Source: an uncultured Oscillospiraceae bacterium
GTDB taxonomy: Bacteria; Bacillota; Clostridia; Oscillospirales; Oscillospiraceae
Length of the DNA stretch: 5,461 bases
Reading direction: 5' to 3'
Assembly (NCBI GenBank): GCA_934621665.1
Contig: CAKTUT010000120.1
Span: 1 to 5,461 of the forward strand
The translations under genes were made by a program, and so were the position numbers. The notes beneath the pieces are model-generated. The model was not told where the DNA came from. It saw nothing but the letters and a program-made list of their open reading frames with translations, and did not search any database. Shown piece after piece: positions 1-4,904 of this stretch (its first letter is position 1; each line of letters starts with the position of its first letter).

Positions 1-26
1 TCCCAGATCCGTTCTTTTTTCTGCAT
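1..26 (-). CDS. Start of a minus-strand gene cut by the window edge
   Basis: An ATG (bases 26-24, minus strand) opens a reading frame that leaves the window after eight codons, reading MQKKERIW. A good Shine-Dalgarno sequence, AAAGGAG at 43-37, sits 10 bases upstream, and the frame begins just past the end of the acyl-CoA ligase, in the same direction. That context is the main support; eight residues cannot identify a family. The start resembles the N-termini of some DUF1624/acyltransferase-type membrane proteins (Lys/Arg, then I-W-E-x-D), but this is only a guess. There is no room for a promoter between the upstream hairpin and the ribosome binding site, so it is probably expressed by read-through from the ligase transcript. 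Confidence 0.45.
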
Positions 27-36
27 GAGTTGCTTG

Positions 37-43
37 CTCCTTT
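37..43 (-). promoter_or_regulatory. Ribosome binding site of the gene leaving the left edge
   Basis: On the minus strand this reads AAAGGAG, complementary to the 3' end of 16S rRNA, 10 bases before the ATG at 26-24. It directly abuts the U-tract of the hairpin at 44-78. It is the main evidence that the short edge frame is a real gene start. Confidence 0.5.
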
Positions 44-78
44 ACAAAATCGTGCGGGTCGGATAACCGGCCCGCACG
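44..78 (-). terminator. Hairpin terminator (or intercistronic hairpin) after the acyl-CoA ligase
   Basis: Bases 51-62 pair with 67-78 to form a 12-bp GC-rich stem with one G-U wobble (G-T at 59/70) and the loop ATAA on the plus strand. On the minus strand the stem is followed by ATTTTGT, a short U-rich tail, while on the plus side it is followed by GAGGG, so it can act only for the minus strand. It begins 15 bases after the TAA stop of the ligase. The U-tract is imperfect and the next gene's ribosome binding site follows at once, so partial termination or an mRNA-stabilising role is as likely as full termination. Confidence 0.75.
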
Positions 79-93
79 GAGGGATATCTGAAC

Positions 94-1842
94 TTAGGCG
101 TTGTCCGCTTCAGCCTCAGCCTGCTTCTGACGCTCCTCTTCTTCTTCCTCAAGCACGCGGTAGGCCACCTTGCCGACCAGCGTTTTGGGAAGCTCTGCAC
201 GGAACTCAATGTCATACGGCATGGCGTATTTTGCAATCTGGCCGCGGCAGTAGGTCAGAATCTCCTGCTTGACCTCTTCGCTCGGCTCGTAGCCCGGACG
301 CAGCACAACAAATGCCTTGACTTTCTGCATCTTGTACGGGTCTTTCACGCCGATGACGCAGGAGAGAAGAACCTTTTCGTGGCCGTCGATGATATTTTCC
401 AGCTGGCCTGGGTAAACGTTGTAGCCGGAGGTGATGATCATGCGCTTGATGCGCTGCGAGAAGTAGACAAAGCCGTCCTCATCCATCTTGCCAAGGTCGC
501 CGGAATGCATCCAGATGCGACCGTCGGCATGGCGGCGGAGCGTTGCGGCAGTCTCCTCGGGATTATCCATGTAGCAGAGCATGACGGACGGACCGGAAAT
601 GCAGATTTCGCCCTCAATATCGGTCTCAAGCTCGTCGGTCGTGCCAGGTTTGACGATCTTATAGTATGTATCCGGGAACGGAATACCGATCGAGCCGACA
701 CGGTTATAGTCCTTGGGCGTCAGGCAGCTTGCCGTGACGCACTCGGTCAGTCCATAGCCCTGACGGATCTGGACAGAAGCATTATGCGCCTTGAGGAACG
801 CATCAACTTTCTTTTTCAGCTCAATGGACAGGCTGTCGCCGCCGCAGAACACGCCCTTGAGGCAGCTGAGATCGGCATTTTCCAGCTTGTCCGCGCGCAG
901 CAGCGCCTCAAACAGCGTGGGAACGCCCGGAATGATGTTGGGCTGCTTCTTGATCAGGAGCTCGGCATACGTCTTAACGTTGAACTGCGGGACGAGGATG
1001 CAGCATGCACCGCCGATGAGCGCAGTGTGGATGCCGATGCCAAGACCGAATCCGTGGAAAATGGGCATGACCGAAAGCATCTTCATGCCGTCGATGGGGG
1101 CAAAGCCGCTGGCCGCGATGGTTTGCAGGCCGAGGGCGTTGAAGTTCATGTTGCTGAGCATAATGCCCTTGGTGGTGCCGGTGGTACCGCCGGAATAGAG
1201 AATGGAGGCGCAGTCATTCGCTGCCGGCATTTTCTTCGGCAGGGGCAAGTTGCGCTTTGCCCCGGTACGGATAAACTCATTCCACCAGATATAGCCGCCG
1301 CGTCTGGGAGGCTTCGGCGTTTTGCGTCCCTTAGTCAGCGCATAGCCGATGGCCAGATGCGGCAGAAGCTCGTCCTGTACACGGGCGATAAGCAGCTTGC
1401 AGTCGGGATCGTCCAGCTCCTGCATGACCGGCGCGATTTTTTCATAGAACTGGTCGAGCGTCAAGATGGCGCGCGAATGCGAGAAGTTAAGATAGTGCTT
1501 GATCTCACCGGCAGCCGACAGCGGGTGGATCATATTGGACACCGCGCCGATGCGGTTTAGCGCGTAGAAGCTGTTGAGTGCCTGCGGGCAGTTCGGCATG
1601 CAGATGGTGACCTTGTCGCCCTTGTGAATGCCCATGGCGAGATAGGCTTGTGCTGTCTCGTCGATGCGGCGCATGAACTCGGCATACGTCGTCTTTTTGC
1701 CCATGAACTCATAGGCATAGTTTTTCGGGAACTTTTCTGCGGCTCTTGCAACCATCTCATAGATGGATACCTTGGGGTACTCCAGATGATGGGGAACATC
1801 ACCGTAGTACTTTAACCACGGAGCAGAGGAAGAAATGCTCAT
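94..1842 (-). CDS. AMP-forming acyl-CoA synthetase (fatty-acid-CoA ligase-like)
   Basis: This 582-residue member of the ANL adenylating superfamily is expected to activate a carboxylic acid with ATP to an acyl-AMP and transfer it to CoA in the cytoplasm. The core motifs are present in order: the phosphate-binding loop YSGGTTGTTKG (216-226), YGLTE (363-367), the ribose-binding Asp in HSGDLG (Asp449), the hinge region RIKRMIITSGYNVYP (464-478) with ExE-like Q-L-E after it, and the C-terminal catalytic Lys558 in LPKTLVGK. Length is normal for FadD-like ligases. Two oddities are Thr224 where many relatives have Pro in the loop, and an acidic tail beginning with six Glu (565-570). The ATG at 1842 has AAAGGA (1857-1852) nine bases upstream. 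It lies 132 bases downstream of the DUF362 gene on the same strand but has its own candidate promoter. Enzyme class is secure; medium- or long-chain fatty acid as substrate is inferred from overall FadD-like character, and aryl or other acids are not excluded. Confidence 0.93.
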   Translation of the reverse strand: MSISSSAPWLKYYGDVPHHLEYPKVSIYEMVARAAEKFPKNYAYEFMGKKTTYAEFMRRIDETAQAYLAMGIHKGDKVTICMPNCPQALNSFYALNRIGAVSNMIHPLSAAGEIKHYLNFSHSRAILTLDQFYEKIAPVMQELDDPDCKLLIARVQDELLPHLAIGYALTKGRKTPKPPRRGGYIWWNEFIRTGAKRNLPLPKKMPAANDCASILYSGGTTGTTKGIMLSNMNFNALGLQTIAASGFAPIDGMKMLSVMPIFHGFGLGIGIHTALIGGACCILVPQFNVKTYAELLIKKQPNIIPGVPTLFEALLRADKLENADLSCLKGVFCGGDSLSIELKKKVDAFLKAHNASVQIRQGYGLTECVTASCLTPKDYNRVGSIGIPFPDTYYKIVKPGTTDELETDIEGEICISGPSVMLCYMDNPEETAATLRRHADGRIWMHSGDLGKMDEDGFVYFSQRIKRMIITSGYNVYPGQLENIIDGHEKVLLSCVIGVKDPYKMQKVKAFVVLRPGYEPSEEVKQEILTYCRGQIAKYAMPYDIEFRAELPKTLVGKVAYRVLEEEEEERQKQAEAEADNA

Positions 1843-1865
1843 ATTTTGTCATCCTTTCTGAATTT

Positions 1866-1892
1866 TACACACCTTTTCGCGGCATACACACC
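1866..1892 (-). repeat. Short direct repeat and weak hairpin in the ligase leader
   Basis: The octamer TACACACC (GGTGTGTA on the transcript strand) occurs at 1866-1873 and again at 1885-1892, 19 bases apart. GCGGC (1879-1883) and GCCGC (1897-1901) could pair as a 5-bp stem around the second copy. Both lie in the predicted 62-base 5' untranslated region of the acyl-CoA ligase. They may be a protein site or chance; the stem is short and no known riboswitch is recognised. Confidence 0.25.
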
Positions 1893-1910
1893 AAAAGCCG
1901 CTAGGCTGTC

Positions 1911-1939
1911 ATTATATCCCGAATATGGGAAAAACGCAA
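1911..1939 (-). promoter_or_regulatory. Candidate promoter of the acyl-CoA ligase gene
   Basis: On the minus strand a perfect TATAAT (1916-1911) is preceded, after 17 bases, by TTGCGT (1939-1934), which matches the TTGACA consensus at only three of six positions. Transcription would begin near 1904, giving a leader of about 62 bases. The optimal spacing and perfect -10 make it credible, while the weak -35 may mean an activator is needed. A 6-bp AT-rich inverted repeat (TGCAAA 1947-1952 / TTTGCA 1960-1965) lies just upstream. The rest of the 1843-1974 gap is AT-rich with no terminator visible after the DUF362 gene, so read-through from that gene is also possible. Confidence 0.55.
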
Positions 1940-1974
1940 CCTTTTTTGCAAATTTTACGTTTGCATTCCGCAAT

Positions 1975-3126
1975 TCAGCGGTTCAGAAGCCGTGCAATTG
2001 CCGGACGGTGAACTTTCATCGCGCCCTTGGGGCAGAATTCCTGACAGCAAAAGCAGTGAATGCAGGCACTGCGGTCAATTTGCGGCAGATCCTTTTGCAT
2101 GGTGATGGCCTTTGCCGGGCAGATTTTCGCGCACTTTGCACAGCCGATGCATTCCTTCGGCGCGACCTTCGGGACAGAAGTAAGCGCGTGCTTGACAAAA
2201 TAGCCGCAGAGTTTGCCAAACCGACCGTCGCCGCCATAGCGGAACGATACGGACGTCTGTGCCGTCGGCGCGTGAAAATTGTTTACATAAAATGCAGACG
2301 CGTTGCCGCAGACGCTGAGTGCGGATGCGTTTTCGGGGATCAGGCCGCGCTCCTGCGCTGCGCGCAGCGTGGGCACGTCGGCAGCGCTCAACCCGAGCAG
2401 CTCGGCACACAGCAGGTCAAGCTTGTGCGGTGAGGCAGACGCAGCCACAAAGCCCATCGAGATGGGCGTGCCCTTGGTCGGACCGTTTCCCTCCATGCCG
2501 ATGACGGCGTCACAGATGGAAAGGCGCGGCTTAAAGTATTCGTTCAGGTCAATCAGCATCCGCGCAAAATCGGCGGCATCGGGATACTGGTAGTGATATT
2601 CCGGCTTCATTGTGCCGGGAATCACACCGAAGAGGTTCTTTGCCGCGTTCGACATTCCCATCATGCCGTGACTTTTCAGCTTGCAGAAGTCAATGATGGC
2701 ATCGGCGTTTTTCAGCCAGGCAGTATACATAAAGCGCTTGGCGCAGACGGCCTCCGGGAAAGCAGCCTCCTCCTGTGAAAAGTCCTGATTGAGCGATGCG
2801 CCGTATTTTTCGCACGCATGCATTCCGGTTGCATCGTAGACGCGCGCGAGGTGCGCAGGGGTATACAGGCCGCCGGGGCTGTCACCCAGTACAACGTTTG
2901 CACCGCGCGCGCAAAGCATCTCCACCAGCGCGCACAAAAGCGCCGGATGCGTAGTGGCGGCCTCCTCCGGCTTCATAGCGGAGACAAGGTTGACCTTGAT
3001 TGCAATGCGCATTCCGGGTGTGACCCAGTCAAGGCCGCCGATTGGCGCAAGTACCTGCGCAAGCGCGGCGCGGCAGGTGTCCATCTCATAGCTTTCGCAT
3101 CGGGTGATGCTGACATCATAACCCAA
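1975..3126 (-). CDS. DUF362 iron-sulfur protein with C-terminal 2[4Fe-4S] ferredoxin domain
   Basis: This 383-residue protein has an N-terminal DUF362 domain (about 1-280) and a bacterial-type ferredoxin domain (about 320-370). DUF362 signatures visible are KVNLV (44-48) followed by TTHP (58-61), GDSPGG (81-86), K-L-K-S-H-G through NLFGVIPG (149-171) and MEGNGPTKGTP (211-221). Two CxxCxxCxxxCP motifs follow, Cys326/329/332/336 and Cys355/358/361/365, each able to hold a [4Fe-4S] cluster, with an extra Cys360. There is no signal peptide or membrane segment, so it is probably cytoplasmic. The family is common in anaerobes and its biochemical role is not established to my knowledge; an electron-transfer role is inferred from the clusters. 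The start is a TTG at 3126-3124 with GGAGGG six bases upstream; the next in-frame Met is residue 15 and has no such site. It is transcribed divergently from the LCP gene through a shared palindromic control region. Confidence 0.92.
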   Translation of the reverse strand: MGYDVSITRCESYEMDTCRAALAQVLAPIGGLDWVTPGMRIAIKVNLVSAMKPEEAATTHPALLCALVEMLCARGANVVLGDSPGGLYTPAHLARVYDATGMHACEKYGASLNQDFSQEEAAFPEAVCAKRFMYTAWLKNADAIIDFCKLKSHGMMGMSNAAKNLFGVIPGTMKPEYHYQYPDAADFARMLIDLNEYFKPRLSICDAVIGMEGNGPTKGTPISMGFVAASASPHKLDLLCAELLGLSAADVPTLRAAQERGLIPENASALSVCGNASAFYVNNFHAPTAQTSVSFRYGGDGRFGKLCGYFVKHALTSVPKVAPKECIGCAKCAKICPAKAITMQKDLPQIDRSACIHCFCCQEFCPKGAMKVHRPAIARLLNR

Positions 3127-3132
3127 GACGAT

Positions 3133-3138
3133 CCCTCC
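3133..3138 (-). promoter_or_regulatory. Ribosome binding site that fixes the TTG start of the DUF362 gene
   Basis: The minus strand reads GGAGGG here, a near-perfect Shine-Dalgarno sequence, six bases before the TTG at 3126-3124. The overlapping ATG a few bases downstream is out of frame. A strong site paired with a weak start codon supports the TTG start. Confidence 0.8.
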
Positions 3139-3156
3139 AAAGCGTAATTTCGTTTG

Positions 3157-3184
3157 TGTCCGGCAGAATGATATCAGCCAGACA
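3157..3184 (-). other. 5'-leader stem-loop of the DUF362 transcript
   Basis: On the minus strand TGTCTGGC (3184-3177) can pair with GCCGGACA (3164-3157) as an 8-bp stem with one G-U wobble and a 12-base loop. With transcription predicted to start near 3186, this stem would lie almost at the mRNA 5' end and leave the ribosome binding site at 3138-3133 free. There is no U-tract after it, so it is not a terminator. A role in 5'-end stability or regulation is inference. Confidence 0.4.
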
Positions 3185-3185
3185 T

Positions 3186-3206
3186 CTTCGTTACTATATC
3201 ACGAAG
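3186..3206. promoter_or_regulatory. Dyad over the -10 of the DUF362 promoter (candidate operator)
   Basis: CTTCGT (3186-3191) and ACGAAG (3201-3206) are perfect 6-bp inverted repeats nine bases apart. They bracket the -10 hexamer of the minus-strand promoter (3198-3193), reaching to the predicted start site. A protein bound here would block that promoter only. The half-sites are short, so chance is possible. Confidence 0.35.
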
Positions 3207-3222
3207 TCCGCCGCTTTGTAAA
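3193..3222 (-). promoter_or_regulatory. Promoter of the DUF362 gene
   Basis: On the minus strand, TTTACA (3222-3217) and TATAGT (3198-3193) are separated by 18 bases, each one mismatch from the sigma-A consensus. Start of transcription is expected near 3186, giving a leader of about 60 bases. The -35 lies inside the left arm of the 34-bp palindrome at 3215-3248. Confidence 0.7.
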
Positions 3223-3248
3223 CACATGGTGCACAAAGTGTTTACAAA
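3215..3248. promoter_or_regulatory. 34-bp palindrome spanning both divergent -35 elements (candidate operator)
   Basis: TTTGTAAACAC (3215-3225) is the exact reverse complement of GTGTTTACAAA (3238-3248). The 12-base centre contains GTGCAC (3229-3234) on the same axis of symmetry, so 15 of 17 base pairs match; the exceptions are 3226/3237 and 3228/3235. The minus-strand -35 (3217-3222) lies in the left arm and the plus-strand -35 (3241-3246) in the mirror position of the right arm. A dimeric regulator here would cover both promoters at once. The half-sites TTGTAAACA-N14-TGTTTACAA resemble the BirA biotin-operator half-site TTGTAAACC; this is a resemblance only. Repression rather than activation is inferred from the overlap with -35. 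Confidence 0.7.
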
Positions 3249-3269
3249 ACAGTAAAAATACTGTATAAT
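3241..3269 (+). promoter_or_regulatory. Promoter of the LCP-ybaK transcription unit
   Basis: TTTACA (3241-3246) and a perfect TATAAT (3264-3269) are separated by the optimal 17 bases, making this the strongest sigma-A-type promoter in the window. Transcription should start near 3276, about 62 bases before the chosen LCP start codon. The -35 lies inside the right arm of the 34-bp palindrome. Confidence 0.85.
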
Positions 3270-3281
3270 ACCATGTCAGAT

Positions 3282-3309
3282 TGTACGTTTGCGCAATGCT
3301 GCACGTACA
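3282..3309 (+). other. 5'-leader stem-loop of the LCP transcript
   Basis: TGTACGT (3282-3288) can pair with ACGTACA (3303-3309), a perfect 7-bp stem with a 14-base loop, a few bases from the predicted transcript start near 3276. The ribosome binding site at 3321 is outside the stem. No U-tract follows, so it is not a terminator. It mirrors the leader stem-loop of the divergent DUF362 gene. Confidence 0.35.
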
Positions 3310-3320
3310 GCGTGTTGGAG

Positions 3321-3327
3321 AAAGGAG
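3321..3327 (+). promoter_or_regulatory. Ribosome binding site that fixes the LCP start
   Basis: AAAGGAG lies 10 bases before the ATG at 3338. An in-frame TTG at 3281 would give a protein 19 residues longer, but it falls within about five bases of the predicted transcription start and has no Shine-Dalgarno sequence. The second ATG at 3347 is too far away. Confidence 0.75.
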
Positions 3328-3337
3328 CCTTTGTGAT

Positions 3338-4900
3338 ATGCCGGACATGAACAGGAATACAAATGCAGACGGCGTTGGCTTTGGCTTTGATAAAAATGAC
3401 CGTGATGCGGAGCTGGACGCTATTCTTTTAGATGTGAAGCAGCTCCTGGATGAGGACGCGGAACAGATCGCGCAGGAGGCGGACGAGTCCGCCGAGCCGG
3501 AGGCAGAAGCACCGGAGGAAACGCCTGCTGCACCATATGAGCAGGGCGCACCGGTCAGTGCAGACGATGTCCATATTGATTACCGCAAGTTCTACGGGGA
3601 AACGCCGCCTGAACCGGATGCATCCGGCGAGGTGTCAGCAGACGAACCGGTGGTGTTTCCGCCGCTGACGTTCTATGAGCAGTCGCGCCCAGTCTATCAG
3701 GCGGCGCGCCGTGCGCAGTATGAACGTGAGCGCGAACAGGAGCGTCTGGCGCGTGAGCAGGAGCTTCGTGCCAGAGAGCAGGAGGAGGCTGAGAAAATGC
3801 GCGAGCTGGAGCAGCGGCGCAAAAAGCCCCGCCGTGCGCAAAGGCGCGAAGCGCCGCAGCCGGGAAGCGCCGATTACGCGCAGTGGCTGTATGAGCAGGG
3901 AAGCGATGCGCAGAGCGTGGCGCAGCGTGAAAGCATGGAGGCCATGCAGCAGGAGCACGCTGGTGCGCGCGAAAAGCCCGTAAAGAAAAAACGCGTTGCC
4001 TTTGGCCGTGTCGTTTTGGTGCTGCTTGCGGTGCTGGTGGTGATTTGTGTGGTGCTGACGGGAATTGCGCGCCAGCCAAAGGCCGGTGATGCAGCGCTTG
4101 GCGCGCGGCTGCGCAATTGCAGCACAATTTTCCTTGCGGGCGTGGACGAGGGCGGCTATCGGACGGACACAATGATGCTGATGCGCCTTGACCGCGAGGC
4201 GCATACGGTGAGTCTTGTATCCATTCCGCGTGATACGCTTGTCTACTGCGAATATTCCGTACCGAAGATCAACTCGTCCTATGGTTGGGCCGGCGGCGGA
4301 GAGCACGGCATGGAGGAGCTTCTTAAGCGTGTCAGCGAGATCATCGGTTTTGAGCCGGACGGCTATATTCTGATTGAAATGTCGGCGCTGGAGGAGCTGA
4401 TCGACCGCATGGGCGGCGTGACGTTCGATGTGCCGATGGAGATGCACTATTCTGACCCCAGCCAGAACCTGTCGATTGATCTGAGCGCCGGAGAACAGAA
4501 GCTCAATGGCGCGCAATCGCTTCAGCTGCTGCGCTTCCGTTCAGGCTATGCCGCAGCAGATCTTGACCGCGTATCGGTGCAGCGCGATTTTATCAGCGCA
4601 GCACTTAAGCAGTGGGTCTCGGTGCGCGGGGCAATCGCGCTTCCAGGTGTACTGAAGCTGCTGAAGAATTCCACACTCAGCAGCTTGTCCACGGCGAACT
4701 ATCTCTGGCTTGCCGAGACGCTGATGCTGTGCAACCGCTCTGAGATTCACACTGCAACGCTTCCAGGCGCGGCAACGTACATCGCGGGCGGCTCGTATTA
4801 TGTGCTGGATGCGGCGGGCGTTGCCGAAACGGTGAACGCGGAGTGCAATCCCTATGAAAAAGGAGTGACCGTCTCGGATCTTTATATCCGCGTCGGATGA
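3338..4900 (+). CDS. LytR-CpsA-Psr (LCP) family cell-wall glycopolymer transferase
   Basis: This 520-residue protein is a predicted single-pass membrane protein of the LCP family, whose members move teichoic acids or other polysaccharides from undecaprenyl carriers onto peptidoglycan on the outer membrane face. In order it has an acidic Glu/Ala/Pro-rich region (about 22-105), a Glu/Arg/Gln-rich stretch likely to form a helical coiled coil (about 124-168), a basic KKKR anchor (216-219), a transmembrane helix (about 221-243), and the extracellular LCP domain (about 260-450). LCP signatures visible are YRTDTMM (274-280), SIPRDT (295-300, with Arg298 and Asp299), KINSSYG (310-316), and the region LLRFR to DLDRVSVQR (397-416) with Arg399, Arg401, Asp410 and Arg411. 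There is no separate LytR_C domain. The cytoplasmic part, about 218 residues, is much longer than the short tail of typical LCP proteins. It has a strong promoter and ribosome binding site and is followed after four bases by the ybaK-like gene. Family is secure; the exact polymer is unknown. Confidence 0.93.
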   Translation: MPDMNRNTNADGVGFGFDKNDRDAELDAILLDVKQLLDEDAEQIAQEADESAEPEAEAPEETPAAPYEQGAPVSADDVHIDYRKFYGETPPEPDASGEVSADEPVVFPPLTFYEQSRPVYQAARRAQYEREREQERLAREQELRAREQEEAEKMRELEQRRKKPRRAQRREAPQPGSADYAQWLYEQGSDAQSVAQRESMEAMQQEHAGAREKPVKKKRVAFGRVVLVLLAVLVVICVVLTGIARQPKAGDAALGARLRNCSTIFLAGVDEGGYRTDTMMLMRLDREAHTVSLVSIPRDTLVYCEYSVPKINSSYGWAGGGEHGMEELLKRVSEIIGFEPDGYILIEMSALEELIDRMGGVTFDVPMEMHYSDPSQNLSIDLSAGEQKLNGAQSLQLLRFRSGYAAADLDRVSVQRDFISAALKQWVSVRGAIALPGVLKLLKNSTLSSLSTANYLWLAETLMLCNRSEIHTATLPGAATYIAGGSYYVLDAAGVAETVNAECNPYEKGVTVSDLYIRVG

Positions 4901-4904
4901 TATT

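Noticed and set aside
379..1560. A 393-codon open frame on the plus strand opposite the acyl-CoA ligase
   Set aside because: It lies wholly antisense to a gene with all family motifs, has no ribosome binding site or recognisable domain, and its length is explained by GC-biased codons of the real gene.
1947..1965. Inverted repeat TGCAAA/TTTGCA after the DUF362 stop, considered as a terminator
   Set aside because: The stem is only 6 bp and AT-rich, and no T-run follows it on the minus strand; the T-run is on the wrong side for the plus strand.
1846..2433. A 195-codon plus-strand frame crossing the ligase-DUF362 gap
   Set aside because: It overlaps the 3' end of DUF362 in antisense, including its ferredoxin motifs, and has no promoter or ribosome binding site of its own.
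3281..3337. Longer LCP start at the TTG at 3281
   Set aside because: It is almost at the predicted transcript start, has no Shine-Dalgarno sequence, and would lie in the leader stem-loop; the ATG at 3338 has AAAGGAG upstream.
3635..4516. A 293-codon open frame on the minus strand opposite the LCP gene
   Set aside because: It is antisense to the conserved LCP and coiled-coil coding region, is rich in His/Arg/Leu as expected of a shadow frame, and has no family signature.
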